From Acanthacorydalis orientalis (lineage: Eukaryota > Arthropoda > Insecta > Megaloptera > Corydalidae), in NCBI GenBank assembly GCA_034766995.1, contig CM068313.1, positions 7,235,461-7,299,460 of the forward strand: a stretch of DNA of 64,000 bases, written 5' to 3'. A program made the translations under genes and the position numbers. Within the stretch, counting starts at the first letter, position 1; every line of letters begins with the position of its first letter. The notes under the pieces were generated by a model. It searched no databases, was not told the DNA's origin, and saw only the letters and a list, made by a program, of their open reading frames with translations. Below are positions 1 to 12,484 of this stretch, in pieces.

Positions 1-161
1 TCTACCCTCTTTGAGGATGTAACTCTTTTACGACTCATTGAATTCAGCGACCTAATTTCATTTATATCCTTTATTTCGAAATTATTTATATATATCATTT
101 ATTTGTTCATTTATCATGTTAAGAACTGGGAGAATCTATGTATGAAGTATTTATGTGTATA

Positions 162-164
<3 letters not shown>

Positions 165-227
<63 letters not shown>
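165..227. repeat. (TA)n, 63 bp
   Basis: Uninterrupted TA array. Its flanks are inverted (AACTTTATA left, TATAAAGTT right), so the whole block is a perfect palindrome with extended arms. Confidence 0.97.
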
Positions 228-231
<4 letters not shown>

Positions 232-719
232 TACAATGATCATAAATCACATTAAATTTGAAATTATATTTATTATAAGTAATTAAGACATCTTTATTAT
301 TCGAAAATGATTTTAATTTAATTTTCAGATTTGGAATTTTTGTATGGTAAATTTTTGTTATTATTTAATTTACATTTTACAATCGAATTGTGTATATTTT
401 TTTAATGGGTATATTTTATAATTTTTGATAACTGTTAGTAAAAAAAAGAAACGTACGAATCAAAACTGGAATAAGAAACATTTACAAACTTCTCTAAAGA
501 TCAATTAAAAAATAATTGTTGGTTATCTGTTCGTACATGCATGTCCCACGAATATTTAAAATAAATATAAAAGAAAACAAGTGGCTTCATTAGCATGGAA
601 CTACTACTGAAATTAAATATACATCTAGTACAACAACAAGTGTACTCATCTACAATACTTGACTTGCAAATTAATTTGAATTAATTAAATTATGCATTTA
701 GAGATATCTATAAAGTGGA

Positions 720-960
720 CTACATAATTTAACGCGATTGGCGCAGACATTTGATATTTTCAGATTGCAGCGTCAGTGCAGAGTCCAACGCACTCACAAT
801 GTCGTCTAGAGTATGAAATCTGAATTTCAAATGCTGAAATGGTGCCATTAATTCGTCGCGGCGGGACAGAGAGACAAGTAAAAGGCGTTCGTACTATTAA
901 TTCTCGATATTTGTGTCCGCTGGAAATAAAAATGATTTGTGCGTTTGTGTGGACGTGTCT
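720..960. other. CpG-containing island
   Basis: Less AT-rich than its surroundings, with GCGCAG, GTCGCGGCGGGA and GCGTTCG. No splice-framed ORF is convincing; the minus frame 848-1039 has no recognisable domain. It could be a conserved non-coding element or promoter. Confidence 0.4.
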
Positions 961-1501
961 TTAAAATAAAGAATTTTTTGTTTTTCTTCAAAGTCAATTT
1001 TTCATAGAAAGACTTCAAGAAATTAATAAATCTTTTCATTATATCTTTTTAAATTATAATCATTTCATTCTACCTCTCTAAAAACACTGGAAATGATGAA
1101 CTGAATAATTTAAATAAATTACAGGAAAAATAAATATAAATTAAATGAATTTTTTTTAGTGATATAAAATTCACACCATAATCAGTAAATAAATTTTTCA
1201 ATCATCTTAAACTAATTACATTCGAAGAATTCATTCAAATATAAATTATAATTACTAAAACCCTGCATTCCTATAAATTATTCAAACTAATTTTAATATG
1301 CATGCAAGATGTGTTATAAACACATTATAATTATACATTATTAAAGTTAGCAAATTGTTACAAAGCTTAAAATGTCTGCATTTGATATGTTTGCAAGTTT
1401 ATTGCATACATACATTCATGTGTTATGCACATATATTCATACGAGTATATGCAATTTGAGCTTTACACACCACAGTTTATTAGTGAGATTGATTTACTCT
1501 T

Positions 1502-1505
<4 letters not shown>

Positions 1506-1551
<46 letters not shown>
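1506..1551. repeat. (TA)n, 46 bp
   Basis: Uninterrupted TA array; it forms the Tyr/Ile tail of a spurious frame at 1372-1557. Confidence 0.97.
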
Positions 1552-1556
<5 letters not shown>

Positions 1557-1983
1557 ACTAATTAAATCTATATATATATTATTATAGAAGCAAGGACATA
1601 TTTTAATTTATAACATAAAATAATCAACGTGCAGCATATAAAATGAAGATTATACACTAAAAATTTTAATTAGAACACATTAAGTAATGTACAAGTTTAT
1701 AAATCGTGTTTATGACAAATTATTATTTATTTTTATAAGAAATAACTATAAAATTTCAACATAACGAACACCTTATGAAACAAGAAGGAAAGAGTGAAAT
1801 TAAAAAGGATTACTCTAAGAATTTTGATAGTTTTTAAACATTTGTTCTATATTCTATATGATATATTGTAATTGTCTAATTGATTCATTTTATACTATAT
1901 TTAAATGTGATAATGACAGTATAGTTTAGGTAGTGTAGCTAAATTCATTTGTATGAATGAATTTTCATTCACTTCATAAATTA

Positions 1984-2502
1984 TTAGATGTTAAAATTAA
2001 TTCGATGCATTTAAAGTGAATCGATCATAAATGTTTTAAATTAAAATATTTTCTCGTTATTTCAGTATTATGAAGTGCCTCAACCTTAACATTTAAAAAT
2101 ACTATATATCTTGGCTAAGCAATTGGCATGATCTTGCAAAACAGTAGTGAACACGATGGTGTTCTATAAGCAATATATAGGAATTATATATTTTTCAGAT
2201 TCTATTCGAAAAAAATGCCGTTGAAGCTGCAGGAATGATTTCTTCTGCTTTGGACGAGGGTTTTGTGTCACATAAAAGATATAAAATATGCTAAAACACT
2301 GAAAGAGGTTCGAAAATGCATTAAGACTTCATAGACTCAAAGTCGTCATCTTTTTTTCTATAAAGGATTCGTCAGTTACCTGACAGATAGAGTAAAGTTA
2401 TATAAAACAATGGGAGATATTTTTAAAATTGTAATGTATTCTATTTTTCCGTTAACATTCATTTTCTATAAAAAAAGGCAATGAATTAGTTTGTACATCT
2501 AA
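1984..2502 (+). mobile_element. Family-2 internally deleted mariner, copy a
   Basis: A 519-bp element bounded by related inverted ends: the left begins TTAGATGTTAAAATTAATTC and the right end, reverse-complemented, begins TTAGATGTACAAACTAATTC. In the plus frame a mariner N-terminal helix-turn-helix relic (NAVEAAGMISSALDEGFVSHK) can be read near 2214-2275. A C-terminal relic (RQLPDR, then SKVI, a stop, NNGRYF) lies near 2373-2430. The whole catalytic core between them is missing. The same ends and the same N-to-C junction occur at 48819, 55523 and 58025. It cannot encode a transposase and must have been moved in trans. Confidence 0.8.
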
Positions 2503-2506
2503 TATA

Positions 2507-2715
2507 AAATATTTTTTTGGACCAGAAATGTTCAATAATTAATTACTGGTCATTTCTGATTTTTATTCATTTTATATGGCGATGTTATTATCTTCAAAGC
2601 TTTAAGAAACAGAGAATTATTTAACGTACTAAGAATGATGAAATTGGAATGAGTATAATCAATAATCAAAAATAGTCAATAATCAATTATTCAACATTAC
2701 TGACCAAAAAAATGT
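2507..2715. mobile_element. Foldback MITE FB, copy 1
   Basis: Inverted ends of about 60 bp: the left contains AATGTTCAATAATTAATTAC, and the right, reverse-complemented, contains AATGTTGAATAATTGATTAT. The centre holds GGCGATGTTATTATCTTCAAA, also found in other copies. It abuts the end of the family-2 mariner at 2502. No coding capacity. Confidence 0.75.
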
Positions 2716-4536
2716 TTACACAGAATAAAATATTCATTCGTGAAAATGATATTAGAAAATATATATGTAGTAAATTACACTTAAACATGACATGAACACA
2801 TTTTATGATATTTTAACTTATTGTTTTCTCCGTAAGTAGAAATAAATAAAAAAGTTCTATTTCAAAATAAATTTCTAAAATGCTAAAGAACTGAAATTTA
2901 TAGTTGATAAAAAGAATATAATTGTGAATGTGAAAAAAGAGAGTAATAATATTTTTGATATAAGCAGCAAATAAACTTAAAAGAGTCTACATGAAGATAT
3001 TTGAAAAGTCGATACTGATTGTACCAAATTAGAAGAATTATATCTCTGAGAAATATTATACAATATCAATAATAGATTCCAAACATTTTAAAACAAGATA
3101 TTTTTAAACCAAAAGAAAAATGAGGATGAATTTATATTGCTATTTCTTAATAGGATGATGATTTCTTGTTTTCTGTTGTTGTCTGACGATTTTAGAGGAA
3201 TAGTTGTATTATATTTATAACAACAAATGTATACATAAATAAATTAATATGATAGAATTCATCAATGATCGTCGTTCTCTTTATGAAATGTCAATAGAGA
3301 ATAATTATAAGATAAAGAACATGAATGAGATGTACACAAATAAGGTAATATATAATGTAAATAATTAAATTACGAATATAAATATAAGGGTCAAAGTTTA
3401 ATAATTTTTTCAACAAGTACAATATTTGTTAAATTAATAGATTTGTGTAGAAAATGCGGTTATGTCTGTAATATGATTTTATAGGGTGATTCGATTTAGG
3501 ATTCCACACGAAACTATTAAAAAAATAATAAAAAAAACATGTTATCCCCCATTTAGCATCTTAGTTCAATTGTATTTTAGTATTGAATTGAACTAAAATA
3601 TTAAATAAAAATCACATGAATATTTTTAACTACTGCGCTCCCTTCCAATACTTCCATGTGGAAGTCTAAATTGAATCACCTATGGTTGCAGTGTTTTTTT
3701 GATAAGAATTAATAATCGTTTATAATACTCAAGTGAATATAATTTATGTGTATCAAGATAAGTAAATGATGTTAAAATATTTATTGAAAACATAATGAAT
3801 ACAGATTTTTTTTTAAAAAAATCTTAATAGTAGGATGTTATAGAAAAGAAAGAAGTGTTTTTGATATGATTGAAAAAAAGAAAAGGTTTAATATCAAATA
3901 ATTCACTTAATTTTCACACAAATTAATACCGACATATGAAAAAAAATCTGAACTTAATTTGATAAAAAGATCTGAATTCTTCTCGAACTGACTTTATTAC
4001 GAGAGAACGTTGATCGTTGCTTTACCGTCATCTGGTAAGACGATTTTTGTGTTAACCGAGATTATTAAAAAAAATGAAATATATTATTTTTTTCGGAAGA
4101 CGAAAGAAAAAAATAAACGCCGATGCTGGAGTAAAAGAACTCTGATAATTCCATTTTAATGAATTCGCACAGATTGTGGGAATTAGAATTTTTTATGCAT
4201 CATTGCTTTCACCGAAAATTACAAATTTAAATTAACAAAAATATATATTACTTTCTTTCACTTTATATTTACATTTTTAAAGCTATAATTTAAAATCGTG
4301 TTATTGGAGAATGTGATTTGGAAAGAAACCTTTTATTAACTTAAATGTATTTCAGAATTTATTAATTTATCTGTCACATGGTTGAATCAAGTATTATAAG
4401 CATTTTATTTCTTATCAATATCTCTCGGATTTTCTGTACCAAGCAGATGTATTTATAATTATTTCAATTAAAATTTTATTTAGTTGAATTTTAAGAGAGT
4501 ATACAAATACGTTTGTACGTTCTATATGAAATATTA
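2716..4536. other. AT-rich sequence around MITE M copy 1
   Basis: Outside the MITE, AT-rich unique sequence with no frame or repeat that I recognise. Confidence 0.6.
3484..3680 (+). mobile_element. MITE M, copy 1
   Basis: A 197-bp palindromic element flanked by TA on both sides. The outer inverted repeats are GGGTGATTCGATTTAGG and, at the right end, CTAAATTGAATCACC. A second, inner palindrome sits in the centre: TAGTTCAATTGTATTTTAGT followed by ATTGAATTGAACTAAAATA. No coding capacity. Six related copies lie in this window. TA flanks and inverted ends fit a Tc1/mariner-type MITE. Confidence 0.88.
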
Positions 4537-4862
4537 TACTTGATTTTGAGTAAAAAAAATCTTGATTTTTAAGTTTAAAAATAAATAAATAAGAACAAAT
4601 CTAATATTAATCAATATTATACATGATTTTGGGTAAAAAAGACTTGATTTTTAAGCTTAAAAATAAATAAATAACAACAAATCTAATATTAATCAATATA
4701 ATACATGATTTTGAGTAAAAAATACTTGATTTTTAAGCTTAAAAATAAATAAATAACAACAAATCTGATATTAATCAATATAATACATGATTTTGAGTAA
4801 AAAATACTTGACTTTTAAGCTTGAAAAATAAATAAATAACAACAAATCTAATGTTCAATCAA
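4537..4862 (+). repeat. 82-bp minisatellite, four units
   Basis: Units start near 4537, 4621, 4703 and 4785, each beginning ACATGATTTTGAGTAAAAAA (the first slightly altered) and containing TTTTTAAGCTTAAAAATAAA and CAACAAATCTAATATTAATC. Units differ by a few substitutions; the last diverges at its end. No coding role is evident. Confidence 0.92.
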
Positions 4863-5057
4863 AAAATATACTAAGAGAGTAATATTTATTTATTTGAAAG
4901 AATTTATTTGAATTTTCTTTTTTTTCTATTATTGCACTCTCTGTATATAAAATGATATCAGTTTGAGTAATATTTAATTAAAATATACCTTTGAATGATA
5001 CGATTTGTGAAATATCAAACTTTATGAAAAAATTCAATCCATTTTACACAATATTAA

Positions 5058-5058
<1 letters not shown>

Positions 5059-5096
<38 letters not shown>
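5059..5096. repeat. (TA)n, 38 bp
   Basis: Uninterrupted TA array at the edge of the CpG-richer stretch 5150-5560. Confidence 0.97.
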
Positions 5097-5098
<2 letters not shown>

Positions 5099-5149
5099 TT
5101 TATATGTCACAAACTAGATACAGAATCCATATAAAAGTTGAAAATTGAA

Positions 5150-5560
5150 TTTCCCGTTTGAAATGTGACTCGCGGTTTAATTAAAAGAGTAACGCAGCTT
5201 TCTATACTATAAATTGTGTACCGTTCAAACAGACACACGTTCGTGGAGTAATATTACATGGAGTTCACGCTGAACGTGTATTTATCTCCGGAATAAATAT
5301 ACGTAGGATACATGAGCGTTCAGTGTTTTGATGTGGTTGAAATGCAGCACTGGGAACTTTTTTAAATACCGCATGTAGTATACGAGAAAGCCGTGTAATT
5401 GTATTAACGGATCGAGTTTATTGTTGTCTTTAATAAATATTCTGTTAACATTATACGATTAATTAAAACGAGTATCGGGAATAAATCTTGAAGATAATGC
5501 AAAGCATCTGTATGGGCTCTGTTCATACGAACGGGTTTTTGTTGATGTGTATTTAGTTTA
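5150..5560. other. CpG-containing unique stretch
   Basis: Unique sequence with regular CpG (ACACGTTCGTGG, AACGGATCGAG) and no long frame. Confidence 0.4.
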
Positions 5561-5690
5561 AAAGATAAATTTGTTTTATGAAAATGGTTCGTTAAATAAT
5601 ATTGAAATAATTTAATAATTATCTAGGAAATTTTATACAAAATAGCTGAGTAATATTAGCGGTGTTACTAGGACGTAAGTTTAATAATTA

Positions 5691-6172
5691 TTAGGTTGGT
5701 AGGAAAATAATTCCCGTTTTTATTTTCTGAATTCTAACCTTAATTTTTTTCAATAGATGTGTCACTTCACCCTGTTCATGTTAATATCATTTTAAAGTGA
5801 ATTTTTTTTTGGTCTGTATTTTGCTAACTTTATTATTAATTTTGTTTCAAATTGGGCTATTAAATTAAAGACGGAAAAAAAGCAAATAAGAGCAATTTTT
5901 CAGTTCAAAACGGATGATAAAGCAGTAGAAACTGCTCGTAAATTACACGATGCTTTTGATGTGGTTACTGTTAAGTAACGTACGGTGCAATGAAGAATAT
6001 CATAACGACCAACTGAAGGCGTTAGTTTAAACAGAACCACGTACAACAATTCGAGAGTTTGCACAAAAGTTAGGCGTTAGTCATCCAACAGTTCTAGACC
6101 ACTTAAAATAGTTTAATTAAAAAAGCTGTAAATGTGCATGAATTTGAAGGCCATAAACCGTAATTATTTTTT
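5691..6172 (+). mobile_element. Family-1 internally deleted mariner, copy a
   Basis: Left end TTAGGTTGGTAGGAAAATAA is a mariner terminal repeat. A plus frame then shows the N-terminal DNA-binding domain, including KQIRAIFQ and FKTDDKAVETARKLHDAF, followed by relics of QLKALV and GVSHPTVLDHLK, the second helix-turn-helix. Coding sequence jumps from there straight to the 3-prime terminal region (CATAAACCGTAATTATTTTT). The last 12 or so bases of the right terminal repeat are lost. Compared with copy b this copy also lacks the linker between the two DNA-binding helices. No catalytic domain is present. Confidence 0.8.
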
Positions 6173-6906
6173 ATGAAATTATTTTATGCAAAATGTTTGA
6201 ATTCGATTTCAGTTTTACGAAATTAGAAAAGCGCAAAATATTTTCGGCCTAACATAAATCTGTACAGTGAGGTAGTAGTTTTAACAGATAAAATGATGGT
6301 CCTTTACCACGATCATCAACAAGCTTCATAAAGAATATTTAATCACATATTTAAAGTTAAAATTAATACACCGAACAGTTCTTTAAAAAAATCACAGATT
6401 TAGATACTTTTTAGTACTTAAACCAAACTGTCCTGTTGGTGAGATTTTTAAATATTTTCATTATCATTTTTACCTTTTGCGTGCCTATTATTCAGTCATT
6501 TGATTAGTATCCTTGAAAGAGATTTATTTTAGAAATAATGGTCCATATTTCACTTCATAATTATGTATTTTATGTTTTCTTATTTAAGTAAGCAAAGATA
6601 AAATACATTGGGTCGAATGTTTTTTTTCTAATAGAATTCCTTTTTTGAATTAATAACTAAATGGCTCATTCAAATTAACTCTAGACACTTTTTTTTATTT
6701 TGTTCAGTTTTTCAATGAATGATTTATCCTTCCTAATAATTTTCTCAAAACAAACATAACTTTCAAGTTTCTTGATTTTTGTTCGATTCATTTTAATTTA
6801 CTTTAGAGACATATCTAATAAATATTATTTTCGTTTACTTGTGATAATATTGAGATTTTTAAAAAAAAATCTAACAAACTGTTAACTACTTTAGAGTATT
6901 TATAAA

Positions 6907-6909
<3 letters not shown>

Positions 6910-6955
<46 letters not shown>

Positions 6956-6976
6956 TATATATATACATATACATAT
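6910..6976. repeat. (TA)n with GA and CA interruptions
   Basis: TA array that abuts the left end of the pogo-like MITE at 6978. Confidence 0.97.
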
Positions 6977-6977
6977 A

Positions 6978-7389
6978 CAGTCCACCCTCCTATAACATGT
7001 TTAATTCATTCCGTGTTATATAGAAATCGTTTTAAACGAAATCTTGTAGTAATAAAAATCAGGGGAATGTATTTCGTGTTATATCGAAACCGTGTTTTCC
7101 GAATGTGTCTGAATTTATGAACAAGAAACCGTCTACTGAATTAGTTTTTAGTAAGAACAGCGAAGCATTGCCTCGAATTATTATGTATACAAGGAGAATT
7201 CCCTGTTTATGACAACGAAAACAGTGTGATGAAAAAATTTGTGTTATATGAAGGTTGTTCAAGTTTATTAAATCGTGCTGTATGGAAACCATGTTATAAG
7301 AATATCGTGTTATATGGAGGATGTGGAAATGTTGACACCGTGTTTTATCTAAACCGTGTTTTAGTTTATCGTTTTATAAGGGGGTTGAG
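6978..7389. mobile_element. Pogo/Tigger-like MITE between TA arrays
   Basis: The left end CAGTCCACCCTCCTATAACA follows TA; the right end reverse-complements to CTCAACCCCCTTATAAAACG, also preceded by TA. CAG-plus-ACCC ends with runs of GTGTTATAT are typical of pogo/Tigger-type elements. The interior repeats CGTGTTATAT-like motifs at both ends (7074, 7306) and has no transposase. Its 412 bp sit exactly between a 67-bp and a 114-bp TA array. The frames at 7059-7292 and 7226-7504 are incidental. Confidence 0.6.
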
Positions 7390-9099
<1,710 letters not shown>

Positions 9100-9408
9100 C
9101 ATATCTTTACTTTATCGCTAGGAAAATTTTCAAAAAACCTAATTGATTTTGCAATATCTGTTGCTTTATGTCCCAATTTAAACTCGTATAAAAAATCGCT
9201 CAAAATTGCTTTTTCTATGATTAATTTAAGAGGTTATATCCAAAAATACTAAATAATTAAAACATTAGACATAAGATGAAATCACTAGTGCTAATTTCAT
9301 TGTTTACAATGATGTATCACATAACTATAACAAAAGATAATGGTAACAAGAAAAATCAGCACCAAAATTAAAATGATAAAAACCGCAATAATTTTTGTAC
9401 CAACCTAA
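9100..9408 (-). mobile_element. Family-1 mariner, copy d, 5-prime part
   Basis: The terminal repeat at 9408 reads TTAGGTTGGTACAAAAATTA on the minus strand. About 200 bp inside, the minus frame gives AILSDFLYEFKLGHKATDIA, the first helix-turn-helix of a mariner transposase. Similarity fades below about 9100, where the sequence becomes unrelated and the second half of the element is lost. Confidence 0.7.
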
Positions 9409-9719
9409 TATATGTGTTTTATTATACTGGTCCATTTAGAATGATATTTCTTGTCGACTTACTGTAAAATGTGCTGAGATATACAAATAAAACTATACCT
9501 ACTAAAATTACAAGAGTGTAGGAAAAACTACTCTGTATATTATCTAAACAATGAAACTAAAAATAATATTTGCAGGAATAAAATCGGACAACAGAATTTA
9601 AACATTATTTAATTTGTGTTTAACAGCTATCGATATTTTTCAGAATTCCTTACATACACTGAATGAATCGAAGACTTGACATAAGAAAAATAAATATTTC
9701 AAAACGAACAATTTTCAAG

Positions 9720-10440
9720 AATCAACTATCATTCGAGCGTCGACGAACACGAACGCTATGTGAATTGTTGTACAATCGCCTTTTGTAAACACGGTGACAC
9801 GTAATAAATACACCTAACAAAAAAAAAAGTTCAAAACGGAATATACACGTCTGAATGAATACACGTGCGCGGGCGTGTGTATTTGTGTGGCGCTCGAATT
9901 TACAACATCCCCCGTGAATTATATATTATAGAACAGAAAGCCACAAAATTGGCCAAAGGAGAGAAGAAAAGCGTCGATGTCTTGATAAAGCAGTGCTTGA
10001 AAACGACGACATCGTATCTCGTCGACGTGGGCATGTTTTGATATACAGGGGACGCGTTCTAGGCGCAATACACTCGAACGACGAACACGGCAACAGGTGG
10101 GAAAAACATCACACTAACGCGTCGACACACACACACACACACTTGTGCGTGTGTGTACGTACACTGTTTCCCGAAAGCCGGATAAAACGTTTATCTTATC
10201 AAACAAAATAAATGTTTTCTTTTGAAACGTGTGTAACTGAAAACGCGGTCGTGTTTCCTATGTGTTTCTTATTCGCGCATGACTTACGACACGTATCGAA
10301 CACATACACACACACATCCTCGAAAGCATATGGAACGAAATGAACACGTGCACGTTAGGAAATGATTTGCGTTTCGTGCATGGAAAGGTCGGATATTTTT
10401 TTTTAATATAGCGCTCGGATTTTTCCTGCAATTCCGACAT
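9720..10440. other. CpG-rich island
   Basis: The strongest CpG island in the window: 9961-10140 alone has about 18 CpG in 180 bp (ACGCGTCGAC, CTCGTCGACG). It includes a (CA)n-(TG)n self-complementary stretch at 10125-10157. Frames at 9993-10211 (no ATG) and 10258-10440 show no domain. A promoter or exon-bearing region of a flanking gene is possible. It ends where the large inverted repeat begins. Confidence 0.5.
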
Positions 10441-10441
10441 G

Positions 10442-10736
10442 TTTTTTTTTCTTATCGTTTATTACATTTTCACACTCATCAAGCCAATTTAGATCAATTG
10501 TATGTATCTTTGCTAATTTTTTTCATATTGTTTTGATCGAAGAATGAAGTAAAGCTATGGCTGTATTTCAATATTTATATTAAAAAAAAATGATTTCTAT
10601 AATATTTGTAACTATTAACTTTATTTAACTATTGTGGATTGTACTTTATTTATCATTCTGTTACCAGTCTTTTTTATATAGATTTATTTTAATGTTGTAA
10701 ATATTTTCGTCTATTCCCTATTCTCTCTCTCTATAC

Positions 10737-10790
<54 letters not shown>

Positions 10791-11489
10791 TACAATGAAA
10801 ATACTTTCAATTATATGCATTTTCAAAAAATTGAAAAAGTAAAACATAATTCATTCGAAATGTAAGTATTTCAACCATTTCTTGAGCTTTAAATTAATTC
10901 ATATTGAAAAACTTGATGAAAGAAGACATGTATCAAATAATCTCATGAAATAAAAGTCAATATATGTTCTAATTCTTAAATTAGAACACTTATAATGATT
11001 AAAAGGTGTTTATATCATGAACTGGACAACAACCTTTCAGAGATATATGTATTCATCACTAAACACAATTTTTTTTCAAAACCGACGCCTACAAAACGTA
11101 CGAAATGCAAGTAAAAACGAAATTAATAACACTCTTGCTTGGTATAAATCATTCTGGTGACTAGGAGTTTTTTTTTATCATAAACAATGTATCCTGTCAC
11201 ATATTCCTCACTGTAATCTCCTACTGAAGACAGATACAGAAGGAAATGTTTCCAAAATACAAGATTCATTTCAGTCCAAGTTTTTGCATGACTGAAAATT
11301 CAATATATATAGTCACATATTTTCTGTTTTATTTCTAAATATATTATTGTTCTTACTTAAGAAAGATGTAGTGACATGTTCGTTACAATTCTTTACTATT
11401 CTTGAAATACTTACATTTCGAATGAATTATGGTTTACTTTTCTAAATTTTTTGAAAACGCATATAATTGAAAGAATTTTGATTGTAGTG

Positions 11490-11521
<32 letters not shown>

Positions 11522-11809
11522 AAGAGAGAGAATAGTGAATAAACGAAAATATATACAACATTAAAGCAAATCTATATAAAAAAGACTGGTAATAGAATGA
11601 TAAACAAAGTACAATCCACAATAGTTAAATAAGGTTAATAGTTACAAATATTATAGAAATCATTTTTTTAATATAAATATTGAAATTACAGCCACAGCTA
11701 TACTTCGTTCTTTAATCAGAAAGGTATGAAAAAAATTAATAAAAGATAGATATAATTGATCTAAATTGGCTTGATGAGTGAAAATTTAATAAATGATAAG
11801 AAAAAAATC
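10442..11809. repeat. Large inverted repeat, arms of about 0.4 kb
   Basis: The left arm (10442-10878) and right arm (11403-11809) are reverse complements at roughly 85-90 percent by eye. The match runs from the outer block TTTTTTCTTATC...CATCAAGCCAATTTAG, through GGATTGTACTTT and ACCAGTCTTTTTTATATAGA, to the inner AATGTAAGTATTTCAA. Each arm holds a mirrored CT/TA microsatellite (10724-10785 and 11490-11531) of different length. The spacer, about 524 bp, is unique AT-rich DNA. No transposase frame is visible. It could be a foldback element, two convergent copies of one repeat, or a palindromic duplication. If transcribed it would give a long hairpin RNA. Confidence 0.85.
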
Positions 11810-11855
11810 AATAGACTCTTGGATTAATCGTGAGAAATTTTTAACAATATCTGTA

Positions 11856-12044
11856 AGGTAATTCAATTTAGTCTTCCACGTGGAAATATTAAAAAAGGGC
11901 GCAGGGGTTAAGAAAAATCTTGTTATTTTTTATTTAGTATTTTAGTAGAATTCAATACTAAAATAAAATTGAACTAAAATACTAAATGGGGGATAAGATG
12001 TTTTTTTTTAATATTTTCGTGTGAAACCCTAAGTTGAATCATCC
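11856..12044 (-). mobile_element. MITE M, copy 2 (reversed)
   Basis: 189 bp between TA dinucleotides at 11854-11855 and 12045-12046. The minus strand aligns with copy 1 over its full length, including the CTTATCCCCCATTTAGTATT block and the central palindrome. It lies 46 bp beyond the outer edge of the large inverted repeat. Confidence 0.88.
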
Positions 12045-12099
12045 TATAAAAGACGTTTATTCTTTTCTAATACGTTGTAATTAAAATGAGATCGGTGAT

Positions 12100-12418
12100 T
12101 CATAGATGCATACATTGAACAAAGCTGACAGAAGAGTTATTGCAAAAGTTGATGGGTGTGGGACATTGCAAGAGATGCTAGAGCAGAAAAGCGTTGTAAT
12201 TTATGCGAAGTGTGTGTCAAATAAATCTATTAAGAGAATATAGTAGTAGAGCTGTTCAGTTTGATGATAACTTATTGAAACAAATAAATCAAGAAAATTC
12301 TAGGAATATTCGACAAATTACTTACAAGTTTATGGAATGTTTGAATGTTAATTACTTAATAAATATTCAATATATTCAGAAAATTTTACCTGATATCAAA
12401 AAAATTATACATAATTAA
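12100..12418 (+). pseudogene. Mariner transposase relic, DNA-binding region
   Basis: The plus frame reads RAVQFDDNLLKQINQENSRN and then RQITYKFMECLNV, which aligns in pattern with the linker (SGRPVEFDD-type) and second helix-turn-helix of mariner transposases. Upstream, a frameshifted GTLQE fragment suggests the end of the first domain. No catalytic domain follows. The relic lies 55 bp downstream of MITE M at 11856-12044. Confidence 0.5.
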
Positions 12419-12484
12419 TTAACACTCTTAAATATCTTTTTTTTAAATATTCAAATGAATAGAAGGAGAAAATCTTTATAATTG

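Larger units (their letters stand above)
228..1983. other. AT-rich sequence, nothing recognised outside the island at 720-960
   Basis: Simple AT-rich DNA apart from the TA array at 1506 and the CpG island. No gene or repeat seen. Confidence 0.6.

Noticed and set aside
4537..4862. CRISPR-like array
   Set aside because: Units are contiguous 82-bp repeats without spacers in an animal-type genome.
9993..10211. 72-codon frame in the CpG island
   Set aside because: Starts at GTG, ends in CA-repeat codons and has no known domain.
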